Source: an uncultured bacterium
GTDB taxonomy: Bacteria; Planctomycetota; JAJSAM01; JAJVHW01
Direction of reading: 5' to 3'
NCBI GenBank assembly: GCA_937996235.1
Contig: CALKVK010000009.1
Location: 1 to 64,000, forward strand
Length of the DNA: 64,000 nucleotides
Part shown: in pieces, positions 26,283 to 34,996 of the stretch
Layout of the letters: the number at the start of each line of letters is the position of its first letter
Numbering within the stretch: position 1 is the first letter of the stretch
Notes under the pieces: generated by a model
Seen by the model: the letters and a program-made list of their open reading frames with translations, nothing else
What the model was told of the DNA's origin: nothing
The model's database searches: none
Position numbers and translations under genes: made by a program

Positions 26283-27047
26283 TCAGCCGGGACCGTGATG
26301 GGTCGCCCGCCACAGTTCGCGGAACCGCTCGAGACCGGCGGCCTCGTCGGGTCCGTACCGGAACGACAGGTGGTCGCGCAGGTAGCGCAGGACGTCGTCG
26401 TGGGGCAGGTCGAGCCGGCGTGCGCCGTCCGCGGCGATCGCGTCGAGCCGTTCGCGTCCACGTGCGGCGGCGCGCTCGAGGGCCGGTCGGGCGCGCTCGG
26501 CCGCACGGGCGTCCGTCGCGAGCCAGGCCGCGAAGACGAACGGCAGCCCCGTCCACTCCGTCCACGCCGCGCCGAGGTCCACGGGCGGGGGGCCGTCCCA
26601 CACGGCGCGGAGCGCGGGGTCGCCGATCAGGAGCGCGGCGTCGTCGCGCAGCCGACGCACGTCGGGGTCGGGCTCCCGGGGCACGAAGCGGGGATTCGTC
26701 CCCCACCGGTGGCGGCACAGGACGCGCACGAGCGCCGCGCTGGTGCGCGAGGACGTGTCGAGCCCGATGGTGCGGAGATCCTCGACGGGGCGCCGCGCGA
26801 ACAGCAGGACCGAGCGCACCGGTCCGCGGGCGACGACCGCCCCGGCGGGCACGATCACGAGCGCCGGGTCGTCGAACGCGGCCACCACCGGGGCGAGCGC
26901 GGCGTCGAGGACGCGCGCACGCAGCAGGCGCGCGAGCTCGGACGGCAGCGCGAAGGTGATGGCGCCGACGTCCTCCGCGAGGCCCTCGAGCAGCGGGCGG
27001 GCGTTGAGGTAGGGCACGGAGCCCAGGCGGAGCGCGGCGTCCGTCAC
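26283..27047 (-). CDS. mqnA: Chorismate dehydratase MqnA (futalosine menaquinone pathway)
   Basis: The 254-residue periplasmic-binding-protein-like enzyme begins LRLGSVPYLNARPLLEGL, the MqnA/MqnD signature, and continues with PSELARLLRARVLDAALAPVVA and TIGLDTSSRTSAALVRVL. It removes water from chorismate to give 3-[(1-carboxyvinyl)oxy]benzoate, the first step of the futalosine route to menaquinone. Other mqn genes are not in the window. The GTG start lies four bases after the stop of the upstream TPR gene, so it probably closes that operon. Confidence 0.85.
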   Translation of the reverse strand: MTDAALRLGSVPYLNARPLLEGLAEDVGAITFALPSELARLLRARVLDAALAPVVAAFDDPALVIVPAGAVVARGPVRSVLLFARRPVEDLRTIGLDTSSRTSAALVRVLCRHRWGTNPRFVPREPDPDVRRLRDDAALLIGDPALRAVWDGPPPVDLGAAWTEWTGLPFVFAAWLATDARAAERARPALERAAARGRERLDAIAADGARRLDLPHDDVLRYLRDHLSFRYGPDEAAGLERFRELWRATHHGPG

Positions 27048-27051
27048 GCGG

Positions 27052-27951
27052 TCAGAGCGCTCCGCGGCGCCGCAGCCAGAGCAGTCCCCCACCGAGGCCG
27101 ACCAGCCAGGCGACGGCGATCCCGGCGAGCGCCGCGTGGAGATGGCCGGCGGCGCGCGCGAGCGACGCCTGCGTCTCGAGCTCGGCGCGGAGCAGGCGCT
27201 CCTCGGTGTCGAGGCGCGCCCGGGCGCGGTCGCGCTCGGCGCCCGGAGGCGACGCCTCGATCGCGGCGCGCGCCTCCGCGAGCGCACGCTGCGCCGCGTC
27301 GTAGCGTCGCAGGGTGTCCCAGAGCAGGCGCACCTTCAGGACGTGCGCCTCCGGATCGCCCGTCGTACGCACGATCTCGTCGTAGATCTGCTCGGCCTCG
27401 TCCGCGTGGCCGTCGAGCTCGCGCAGGAGGGCCTGGATGAAGCGCGCCCGCGCGTCGTTCGGCACCTGGCGCAGGATCTGCTCGCACTGCGCGTCGGCCT
27501 CGGCCGGGCGCCCGGCGTCGAGCAGCAGGTCCGTGAGCGAGTAGCGGAAGCGGAGCTGGTCCGGGTAGCGCTCGATCATGCCGTTCAGGAACTCGATCCC
27601 CGTGTCCAGGTCGAGGCCGTCGATGGCGCGGTTGCGGATGTCGAACGCGAGTCGCCACGCCGTGGGCTCGGCGCGGTTCTGGCGCAGCACCGCGAGCACG
27701 ATGTCGGCCGCCACGCGGTTGCCGAGCTCGAACGGCAGCGCGTCGAGTGCGACCTGCGCGGCCGCCGCGCGGACGGAGCCGGGCGCCACGCCGTCGTAGC
27801 CGACGCGGCGCAGCAGCTCCGCCGCGCGCTGCGGGTCCTCCGCGGCGCACGCGCGGGCCGCGTCGAGCAGCGCCGCGTCGGGATCCTCGGCGGCCCGCGC
27901 GGTCGCGCCGAGCGCGACGGCGAGAGCCAGCGCGAGAGCGGGCCGCCTCAC
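27052..27951 (-). CDS. Exported TPR protein with C-terminal membrane anchor
   Basis: The 299-residue protein has an N-terminal signal (ALALALAVALGATARAAE) and then tandem helical TPR-like repeats, including FELGNRVAADIVLAVLRQN, PDQLRFRYSLTDLLLDAGRPAEADAQ and DARARFIQALLRELDGHADEAEQIY. The C-terminal helix IAVAWLVGLGGGLLWLRRR is a stop-transfer anchor. It is probably a periplasmic interaction scaffold held in the inner membrane. Its GTG overlaps the stop of the spermidine-synthase-like gene, and mqnA follows immediately. Confidence 0.82.
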   Translation of the reverse strand: MRRPALALALAVALGATARAAEDPDAALLDAARACAAEDPQRAAELLRRVGYDGVAPGSVRAAAAQVALDALPFELGNRVAADIVLAVLRQNRAEPTAWRLAFDIRNRAIDGLDLDTGIEFLNGMIERYPDQLRFRYSLTDLLLDAGRPAEADAQCEQILRQVPNDARARFIQALLRELDGHADEAEQIYDEIVRTTGDPEAHVLKVRLLWDTLRRYDAAQRALAEARAAIEASPPGAERDRARARLDTEERLLRAELETQASLARAAGHLHAALAGIAVAWLVGLGGGLLWLRRRGAL

Positions 27952-29657
27952 TGGCCGCGCACCTCGCGCTCCATGGCGTCGATCATCCGGTCCATCAGCC
28001 ACTCGAGCGGGGCGTAGTCGTCGGTCAGCACGAGCTCGTCGTCGCGCGCCGTCACGCGCAGGCTCTTGCCCGGCACGGCCTGCGCGAGCCGCACGAGATC
28101 GGTCCACTCGGGCACGTCCTCGCGGCGGCCGAAGCGGTTCTCGATGCGCGCGGGCGCGAGCCGCGTGACGTCCGGCGGCGTGTCCGCGTTGCGGGCGACG
28201 AGGACGAAGTTGCCGCCGAAGCTCTGCCGCGCACGCACCACGGAGCCGAAGACGCTCGCCACGGTGTTCTCGATCGCGTTCAGGTTCGGCGAGTCCGGCC
28301 GCGCCGCGTACACGTTCATCGCGAGCAGCCCGCCGGGCGCGAGGCGGCTCCTGCACAGCTCGAAGAACTCGCGCGTGCCGACGTGGAACGGGATGTACAG
28401 CTCGTGGGTGAAGGCGTCCACCACGATCATGTGGTAGCCGTCCCCGGCGCCCGACGCGGCGGGCGCCGCAGCGAGCATCTGTCGTCCGTCCATGACGTGC
28501 ACCCGCAGCCACGGCTCGTCCGTCTCGGGCAGGTGGAACCAGCGCCTGCCGTACTCGACCACGAGCGGGTCGATCTCGGCGCCGTCCACCTGCAGGTCGT
28601 AGATCCCGCTCCAGAAGTGGCGCCACTGGTGCGGCGTCACACCGCCGGCGAGCCCGACCACGGCCCCGCGCAGCTCCGCGCCCGGCGGCAGGTCGAGGAG
28701 CAGCGGGAGCAGCGCGTAGTCGTCGTAGTAGCGCGAGTTGGTCAGCACCTTCCCCATCACGCGGAACGAGTGGTACGTGTAGACGCCTTCGTTCAGGCAG
28801 AGCAGGCGGTACGTCACGCCCTCGGGGAAGCGGTCCTCGCGCACCGACGCGTACTGGTAGGGCGACTCGCCTTCCGCGAGCACCTCCGCCACCCCGCCGT
28901 CCGGGAGCGGCGGGACGGGGCGTCCGGGCGTCGCCTGCACGACGACGGCGGGCAGGATCGCCGTCGCGACCACGGCGACCGCCCCGAGTGCGCCGCGGAC
29001 GCGCGCGAAGCGCACGAGCCCCGCCGCCGCGGGCAGCACGAGCAGGGCGGCCGCGACGATGAGCGTGGAGCGCGAGCCGACGTGCGGCACGAGCACGTAC
29101 GTCGGGAGGAACGTGCCCATGATCGAGCCGACCGTGCCGACGGCGAAGACGCTGCCGGCGGCGCGCCCGACGCCGGCGTCCGCGAGCAGCCGCACGGCGA
29201 ACGGCGACACCATGCCGAGCAGCAGCATCGGAGGCGCGAACAGGACCAGCGTCGCGGCGAGCGAGCCCTCGGCGAGCGTCCGCGCGACGCCCTCGACGTG
29301 GAGGCTCACCGGGAGCAGCCACTCGCAGACGGGCGTCGCGAGCGGTGCCGACGCCGCGACCAGGAGTCCGGCCACGCCGAGGACCGAGTACAGCACCACG
29401 GCCGAGGGCCGACGGTCCGAGATCCGGCCGCCGACCGCGTAGCCGATCGACAGCGCGGCGAGCACGACTGCGATGACGTTCGTCCAGACGTAGTTCGTCG
29501 AACCGAACGACGGCTGCAGGACGCGGATCGCCGTCATCTCGACGATCATCACGGCCGTGCCCGAACAGAAGACGGTGGCGAGCAGGAACAGAGCCGCCGC
29601 ACGCGAGGGCGCGTGCGGCGGCCGGGCGTCAGGTGCCGACGCCTGCGTGTCGCTCAT
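27948..29657 (-). CDS. Membrane-anchored spermidine-synthase-like fusion protein
   Basis: The 569-residue protein joins a polytopic N-terminal half to a methyltransferase-fold C-terminal half. The N-terminal half has about seven membrane helices starting at AALFLLATVFCSGTAVMIVEM, with SFGSTNYVWTNVIAVVLAALSIGYAVGG and SPFAVRLLADAGVGRAAG resembling a transporter-like module. The C-terminal half has GAVVGLAGGVTPHQWRHF (nucleotide-binding loop), DLQVDGAEIDPLVVEYGR, VHVMDGRQML and YHMIVVDAFTHELYIPFHVGTREFFEL. The family is usually annotated as spermidine synthase, but many members act on other substrates. It forms an operon with the TPR and mqnA genes. Confidence 0.85.
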   Translation of the reverse strand: MSDTQASAPDARPPHAPSRAAALFLLATVFCSGTAVMIVEMTAIRVLQPSFGSTNYVWTNVIAVVLAALSIGYAVGGRISDRRPSAVVLYSVLGVAGLLVAASAPLATPVCEWLLPVSLHVEGVARTLAEGSLAATLVLFAPPMLLLGMVSPFAVRLLADAGVGRAAGSVFAVGTVGSIMGTFLPTYVLVPHVGSRSTLIVAAALLVLPAAAGLVRFARVRGALGAVAVVATAILPAVVVQATPGRPVPPLPDGGVAEVLAEGESPYQYASVREDRFPEGVTYRLLCLNEGVYTYHSFRVMGKVLTNSRYYDDYALLPLLLDLPPGAELRGAVVGLAGGVTPHQWRHFWSGIYDLQVDGAEIDPLVVEYGRRWFHLPETDEPWLRVHVMDGRQMLAAAPAASGAGDGYHMIVVDAFTHELYIPFHVGTREFFELCRSRLAPGGLLAMNVYAARPDSPNLNAIENTVASVFGSVVRARQSFGGNFVLVARNADTPPDVTRLAPARIENRFGRREDVPEWTDLVRLAQAVPGKSLRVTARDDELVLTDDYAPLEWLMDRMIDAMEREVRGQ

Positions 29658-29693
29658 CGGAAGGGGACGACCGGCGGCCGGGCCGCCGCGCCG

Positions 29694-31019
29694 TCACTTC
29701 TTCTCGGGATCACCGGGCTGCGTGTCGCCGCCGCCCGCGCCGGCGTCCGCCGCGGCGATCACGGTCGGGGCGTTCCCGATGTACCGCGCGGTGAACACGC
29801 GGCCGTAGTCGCCGAGGTTGTCGGCCGTGTCGAACAGCAGCTTCAGGCCGCGCTCGAACTTCTTCGAGACGAGCTCCTGGCCGTTGCAGACGATCGTGAC
29901 CGCGTTGTCGAGGTCCACGAGGTCGTCGTTCAGATAGAGGTGGAACTCGCCCAGGTTCTCGCCGTCCACGGTGACGCGGTTCGTCGCGCGGTCGTACTGC
30001 ACCTTGACGTGGATCGGATCGCCGCGACGGTTCGGGCTCTGCAGCCAGAGCGTGCCGGTCCACTGGCTCGTGATGCCCTGCTCGCTCGTCGCCGTCTGGA
30101 ACTCGTAGCTCGCGAGCGTGCGGCGCGGCGCGTGGGTGTCGATCCACTGCGCGAGCGCGGCGACGTCGCCTTCGCCGTGGACCGCCGAGACGGCGGCCTC
30201 GCCGACGGCCTCGGTGTACGCCTTCGCCACGGCGTCGTCGCCCTCGGCGTGCAGCACGTACGTGCCGAAGAACCTGCTGTTCACGTTGGTCGCCGCCGCC
30301 TTCGGGTCGCGCAGGACGAGACCCGCGAGGCGGTCGGGCAGGACCTCGCACGCCGCGCGCTGCGCGGCGCCGCACGCGTCGCCCACGCCCTCGAGGAACC
30401 AGCGGTTGCCGTCGGTGTTGTACTTCTCGCGCATGAACGCGAAGGGGTAGGTCGCGAGGTGCGGCTGCTCCGCGACGCGGAACTTCGGCGACTCCGCCAC
30501 CGCCGCCACGATCCAGTTCTTGGACGCCGTCTCGTCGGCCTTCCAGTTCGCCTCGATCCACTCCTTCGGGTTCGTCCCCGCAGGCAGCAGCGTCACGACC
30601 AGCGGGTGCGGGCGCGACTTCTGGTACGCGGCGGCGCCGAGGTACGCGATCGGGACCGTGCCGCGCGAACCGTCGACGTAGTAGATCTCGAGCTCCTCCT
30701 CGACGACGACCTTGGTCTTCGTGCTCGGGCGGCTCTTGCCGGCGAAGTAGTTGCCCTGCATCGCCTCGACCCAGAACTCCGGCGTGCGCAGGGCCGTGTT
30801 GGCCTTGTCCTTCTGGATCAGCTTGTCGATCTCGCTGAAGCGCTTGTCGCGCTCCACCGTGTCGTCGGCCGCGATGTCGCCGCCCACGACGTCCTTCACC
30901 TCGGCCTCGATCTTGGCGCGCTGCGGGATGTTGACCTTCGTCTCCGCGTGCACGCGCGGCAGCGAGCCGGCGAGGACGGCGGCTCCCGCGAGCCCGGCGA
31001 GCAACAGTTGGCGGCGCAT
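29694..31019 (-). CDS. Secreted protein of unknown function (alpha/beta-hydrolase-like layout)
   Basis: The 441-residue protein has a signal peptide (LLLAGLAGAAVLAGSLPRVHAE) and AGGAGA just before the ATG. Residues 110-230 (YLGAAAYQKSRPHPLVVTLLPAGTNPKEWIEANW) resemble the beginning of a planctomycetal esterase-type fold. I see no GxSxG nucleophile and cannot assign activity. The C-terminal part (SPNRRGDPIHVKVQYDRATNRVTVDGENLGEFHLYLNDDLVDLDN) looks like a beta-rich domain that in other proteins follows such modules. It appears to be transcribed alone, with about 35 bp to the neighbouring stop. Confidence 0.75.
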   Translation of the reverse strand: MRRQLLLAGLAGAAVLAGSLPRVHAETKVNIPQRAKIEAEVKDVVGGDIAADDTVERDKRFSEIDKLIQKDKANTALRTPEFWVEAMQGNYFAGKSRPSTKTKVVVEEELEIYYVDGSRGTVPIAYLGAAAYQKSRPHPLVVTLLPAGTNPKEWIEANWKADETASKNWIVAAVAESPKFRVAEQPHLATYPFAFMREKYNTDGNRWFLEGVGDACGAAQRAACEVLPDRLAGLVLRDPKAAATNVNSRFFGTYVLHAEGDDAVAKAYTEAVGEAAVSAVHGEGDVAALAQWIDTHAPRRTLASYEFQTATSEQGITSQWTGTLWLQSPNRRGDPIHVKVQYDRATNRVTVDGENLGEFHLYLNDDLVDLDNAVTIVCNGQELVSKKFERGLKLLFDTADNLGDYGRVFTARYIGNAPTVIAAADAGAGGGDTQPGDPEKK

Positions 31020-31202
31020 GGTGGTCTCCTCTCGTCGCAGTCGTCGCCGGCTCAGGTCCGGCCGCTGCACATGCTAGTCGCGCGCCCCGGCCCGGGGCCA
31101 GCGGCGCCCCGGGACCAGGCCCTCTACCGTGGATCCCAACGATCGCGGGACCCTGCGAGTTACAGCCAATGCCGTGCCGGTCGCCGGCGCGGCGCGCGCA
31201 GC

Positions 31203-32720
31203 TCAGCGCACCGGGGGCAGCGGGAAGCGCACGTCGTCGAGGTTGCGGCGGTGCCGCGCCTCCAGGTCGTCGCGCCCGCGCTTCGTCGCAGCCTCCCACG
31301 CGAGGCGGAACCAGTGCAGCGCCTGCGGCAGGTCCCCCGCCTCGCGCGCCATGAAGCCCATGTTCTCGAGGCCGTCGTTCGCGAGCGGGTCGATCTCGTG
31401 AGCGGACACATAGACGCGCGTGGCGTCCTCGTCGCGCTTCAGCACGGAGAGCAGCAGGCCGTGGTCGTTGCGGATCTGGGCGTCGTCGGGCGCGACCTCC
31501 TCGGCCCGCTCGTACGCCCGGAGCGCCTCGGGGTAGCGCCCGGCCCAGCGCAGGGCGAGCGCGTAGTTCGCCTGCGACGCGCCGTCGTCCGGGCGCGCGC
31601 GCGCGATCGCCTCGAACAGCGGCAGGGCCTCCTCGTGCTTGAGCTCGGCGCCCAGGCGCACGGCCAGGAACGCGAGCCCGTCGAGTGCGGCCGCGTTCTG
31701 CGGGTCGCGGGCGAGCACGTCCTGGTAGAGCGCGGTCGCGCCGGCGGTGTCGCGCTTCTCCACGAGCAGCACGCGGGCGGCCTGGAGCCGCGCCGTCTCG
31801 TTGGCCGGGTCGAGCTCCCACGCGCGGCGCAGCCACAGGAGCGCGTCGTCCGCGCGCTGCGCCGACGCGCACGCGAAGCCCGCGTAGTGCGCCGCCGTGG
31901 GGTCGTCCGGGTAGCGCTCGGCGGCCGCGACCACGGCCCGCGCCAACTCGCCGTAGCGCTTCTCGCCGGAGTACACGGACCAGAGCGACTGCCACGCCTC
32001 CGGGGCGCGCGGCGCGGCGGCGATGGCGCGCTCCGCGGCGGCGACGGCGAGCGCCTCGTCGCCGGCGCGCGTCGCGCTGTAGCTGAGGGCGCGCGCGAGG
32101 AGCAGGTCCTCCGGTGCGGCGTCCGAGAGCGCACGGAGGCGCGGGACGGCGTCGTCGAAGCGCTCCGCGTTCTGGTACGCGAACGCCAGGGCGCGCGCGA
32201 TCCGCGGGTCGTCGCCGAGCGCCGCGAGCCCGCCCTCGAGTTCCGCGATCTCGGCGGCGGCGTCGCCCTGCGCCGCCGCGCAGCGCGCGATCCCGAGGAC
32301 GAGGTCCGGTCCGCTCGCGCCGAGCTCCCGCGCACGCAGGAGCGCGAGGCGCGCGTCCTCGAACGCGGCCCGGATGCCCGATCCGGGGCTGCCGCCCGCG
32401 AGCATCTGTTCGGCGAACGCGAGGTACGCGCGCGCCTCGGCGTACGCGTTCTCCGGCGTCGGCGCCGCGCTGCGCACCTCGCGGCGCAGCCCGGCGGCCT
32501 CGAGCGGATAGCCCGCCGCCTCGAGCGCCGCAGCGTAGGCGGCCGCCGCCGCGAGGCGCTCGGGGCCGGTCGCGGCGCGGTAGGCGTCGCGCAGCCGCGC
32601 GAGAGCGTCCTCCGCCGCCGGCTGCGCGGCGTCGGGTGCGTCCTGCGCCGCCGCGCTGCGGCCCGTGCCGAGCGCGGCGCATGCGATGACCAGGGCGAGG
32701 CGGACGGCGTGTCGGCTCAC
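31203..32720 (-). CDS. Exported TPR-repeat protein
   Basis: The 505-residue protein has a signal peptide ending near RSAAAQ and at least nine TPR-like units. Clear ones are DPRIARALAFAYQNAERFDDAVPRL, PTAAHYAGFACASAQRADDALLWLRRAWELDP, DGASQANYALALRWAGRYPEALRAYERAEEV, and NDGLENMGFMAREAGDLPQALHWFRLAWEAA near the end. No enzyme domain is attached. Its GTG overlaps the stop of the five-haem cytochrome gene, so it probably works with that cytochrome in the periplasm. Confidence 0.88.
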   Translation of the reverse strand: MSRHAVRLALVIACAALGTGRSAAAQDAPDAAQPAAEDALARLRDAYRAATGPERLAAAAAYAAALEAAGYPLEAAGLRREVRSAAPTPENAYAEARAYLAFAEQMLAGGSPGSGIRAAFEDARLALLRARELGASGPDLVLGIARCAAAQGDAAAEIAELEGGLAALGDDPRIARALAFAYQNAERFDDAVPRLRALSDAAPEDLLLARALSYSATRAGDEALAVAAAERAIAAAPRAPEAWQSLWSVYSGEKRYGELARAVVAAAERYPDDPTAAHYAGFACASAQRADDALLWLRRAWELDPANETARLQAARVLLVEKRDTAGATALYQDVLARDPQNAAALDGLAFLAVRLGAELKHEEALPLFEAIARARPDDGASQANYALALRWAGRYPEALRAYERAEEVAPDDAQIRNDHGLLLSVLKRDEDATRVYVSAHEIDPLANDGLENMGFMAREAGDLPQALHWFRLAWEAATKRGRDDLEARHRRNLDDVRFPLPPVR

Positions 32721-33808
32721 GGGATCTCGACCTCCTGCTGGTGCAGCTCGGCGACGCGGCGCGCGGCGAGCTCCTCCGGGTTCAGCGCGTACGTGAGGCG
32801 CACGCGCACGCGCCCGCGGAAGCCTTCGGGCACCTGCCACGACGCCGTGCGCGGCGTGCCGTGGACGAGCTGCGTGCTCTCCTTGAAGTCGTCGCGGTAG
32901 TACAGGCGGAACTCGCCGTCGGTCATCGCCTGGTCGGTCACGACCGGGTTGCCGCGTGCGTCCCACGCGCTGATCCAGACGTTGTAGGAGCGGTGGCGGG
33001 CGTCGGTGGGCGTCTTGTGCGCGGCCCCGACGTTCTCGACCTGGGCCAGCACCTTCCCGCTCTCGACCCGCACCGCGAGCGAGACGGCGCGCTGCAGCAT
33101 CGACGTGTCGTGTGCACCCGGGAACACGTGGCTGCGCCCCTTGCGCGCGCCGTCGCCGGCGCCCCGCGAGGTCTCCTCCATGTGGCAGGTCTGGCACTCG
33201 GCGTCCACGCCCGAGGCGAGCAGCTCGTCCACGGTCTCGTGCTGGTTGTGGCACCCGGCGCACACGACCGACGTCGTGAAGGTCTCGCTCCTGCGCGGGC
33301 GGCACGCCCCCGCGACCGCGGACGTGTCCACGTCCGCGGCTGCCGCCACGGACACGCCGTCCTCGAGCAGGTGGCACGACAGGCAGTCCACGCCGTCGCT
33401 GCGTCCGTGCTGCCGGGGCGCGACGCGCTGATCGACGCCCGTCAGGTGGATCGGCTGCGGCGCGTGGCAGTCGATGCACTCGGTCATGCGGAAGCCCTGG
33501 GAGAGCGCCTGGACCATGGGATCGGTCCACGCCATGGCGTGGTAGCTCCGCCGCCACTCCTCGTAGACCTCCTCGTGGCACGCGCGGCACTCCGCGGCGC
33601 TGACGAAGGGCGTCGCGCGGCCCTCTGCGGCGCCGCCGCCGTCCGCCGCTCCCGCGGGCCCGCCCGGGCGCTCCGCGCCGACGCCCACCGGTCCCGACGC
33701 GTTCGTCCCCGGTCCGGGCGCCGCCGGTCGACCGCCCGAGGACAGCAGAGCGAATGCGCCGGCGACGGCTGCGCCGAGCACGAGCAGCAGGACCACGCGA
33801 GTGTTCAT
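32717..33808 (-). CDS. Five-haem c-type cytochrome (cytochrome c554-like)
   Basis: The 363-residue protein has an N-terminal membrane anchor (about 5-23) and a low-complexity Gly/Pro linker. Five CxxCH haem-binding motifs follow: CRACH (from residue 74), CIDCH (111), CLSCH (142), CAGCH (183) and CQTCH (205). SAAECRACHEEVYEEWRRSYHAMAW is the usual opening of this multihaem group. The last 150 residues are a beta-rich domain without haem motifs. It probably moves electrons on the outer face of the inner membrane. The reductant and acceptor are not indicated. It is coupled by ATGA to an ABC ATPase upstream and by GTGA to a TPR protein downstream. Confidence 0.9.
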   Translation of the reverse strand: MNTRVVLLLVLGAAVAGAFALLSSGGRPAAPGPGTNASGPVGVGAERPGGPAGAADGGGAAEGRATPFVSAAECRACHEEVYEEWRRSYHAMAWTDPMVQALSQGFRMTECIDCHAPQPIHLTGVDQRVAPRQHGRSDGVDCLSCHLLEDGVSVAAAADVDTSAVAGACRPRRSETFTTSVVCAGCHNQHETVDELLASGVDAECQTCHMEETSRGAGDGARKGRSHVFPGAHDTSMLQRAVSLAVRVESGKVLAQVENVGAAHKTPTDARHRSYNVWISAWDARGNPVVTDQAMTDGEFRLYYRDDFKESTQLVHGTPRTASWQVPEGFRGRVRVRLTYALNPEELAARRVAELHQQEVEIP

Positions 33809-34872
33809 ACGACCTCCGTCGCACCCGCGCGCCTCGGGACGAGGACGGGTGCCGACGCGTCCAGAGCGATCTGCGTGCCGGGCGCGACGGCGTCCGGAGC
33901 GTGCAGCAGCAGCTCGCCTCGCAGGGGGCCCTCGCCCACCTCGACCACGAGCAGGTGGTGCGCGCCGCGGTAGAAGGCCGCCGCGACGCGTCCGCGGGGG
34001 GCGTCCGCCGCGCGGACCACGCGCACCGCCTCGGGCCGGTAGCACGCGACGAGCTCGCCGGGCGGCGCGCCCGCGGCCGCGAGCGCGCCGAGCGCGGTCC
34101 GCAGTCCGCCGCCGTCGCGTACGACCGGCAGGAACGCGGCCGGGCCCACGCACTCGGCGGCGTACGCCGACACGGGCCGCTCGTAGACCTCGCGCGGCGT
34201 GCCCTCCTGCTCGACGACCCCGTCGCGCAGGACGGCCACCCGGTCGGCGAGCGCGAACGCCTCCTCCTCGTCGTGCGTGACGACCACGGTCGTCAGGCCG
34301 CGCTCCCTCCGCACGCGCGACAGCGTGGCGAGCAGGTGCCGCCGCAGGTGCCGGTCGAGGCCGGTCAGCGGCTCGTCGAGGAGCAGCAGCCGCGGCTCCT
34401 GGGCGAGGGCGCGGGCGAGCGCCGCCCGCTGCCGCTCGCCGCCGGACAGCTCCCCGGGGCGCCGGTCGCGCAGCACCTCGGGGAGTCCGACCGCGTCGCA
34501 CGCGGAGGCCCGTGCCGCGGCGCGTTCGGCGCGCGCGACGCCGCGCGCCTCCAGCACGAAGTCCACGTTCCCGGCGACGTCCATGTGCGGCCAGAGCGCG
34601 AGATCCTGGAAGACCAGCGCGACCCGCCGCGCCTCCGGCGGCACGTGGGCCGCCGGGGAGTCGGTCCGCGCGCCGCCGATGCTGATCGTGCCGGCCTGGG
34701 CGGGCGTGAGGCCTGCGATGGAGCGCAGCAGCGTCGACTTGCCGCAGCCCGACGGCCCCAGCACCGCGGTGCACGTCCCCGCGCCGACGTCGAGCGACAC
34801 GCCGCGCAGCGCGTCCACGCCGCCGATCCGCACGTGCAGGTCGCGGACCTCCAGGGCGGCCGGGGCGCTCAC
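33805..34872 (-). CDS. ABC transporter ATP-binding protein (Fe3+/polyamine-type), orphan
   Basis: The 355-residue ATPase has Walker A GPSGCGKST, the Q-loop VFQDLALWPHM, signature LSGGERQRAALARAL, Walker B LLLLDEPLTGLD and switch THDEEEAFALADRV. A C-terminal TOBE-like regulatory domain (about 240-355) includes LVACYRPEAVRVV. This architecture belongs to the FbpC/PotA/CysA importer group. No permease or binding protein is nearby. The ATG overlap with the cytochrome gene suggests a shared mRNA, which is unusual. Confidence 0.88.
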   Translation of the reverse strand: MSAPAALEVRDLHVRIGGVDALRGVSLDVGAGTCTAVLGPSGCGKSTLLRSIAGLTPAQAGTISIGGARTDSPAAHVPPEARRVALVFQDLALWPHMDVAGNVDFVLEARGVARAERAAARASACDAVGLPEVLRDRRPGELSGGERQRAALARALAQEPRLLLLDEPLTGLDRHLRRHLLATLSRVRRERGLTTVVVTHDEEEAFALADRVAVLRDGVVEQEGTPREVYERPVSAYAAECVGPAAFLPVVRDGGGLRTALGALAAAGAPPGELVACYRPEAVRVVRAADAPRGRVAAAFYRGAHHLLVVEVGEGPLRGELLLHAPDAVAPGTQIALDASAPVLVPRRAGATEVV

Positions 34873-34959
34873 TGCGCGCGGCCCCGGGGGTGACCACGGT
34901 AACGGACGGGCGCAGCCGGGTAACCGCGCGTCGTCCCTCCTGCGACACGGTCTCGATAT

Positions 34960-34983
34960 CCGTCCGGCTCCGTGTCCGGACGG
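34960..34983 (-). terminator. Hairpin after the HEAT-repeat gene
   Basis: CCGTCCGG (34960-34967) pairs perfectly with CCGGACGG (34976-34983) around an 8-base loop. It lies 13 bases beyond the stop of the minus-strand HEAT gene and before the ABC/cytochrome/TPR operon. It probably separates the two transcription units. Confidence 0.5.
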
Positions 34984-34996
34984 TCGTGTCCGCGGC

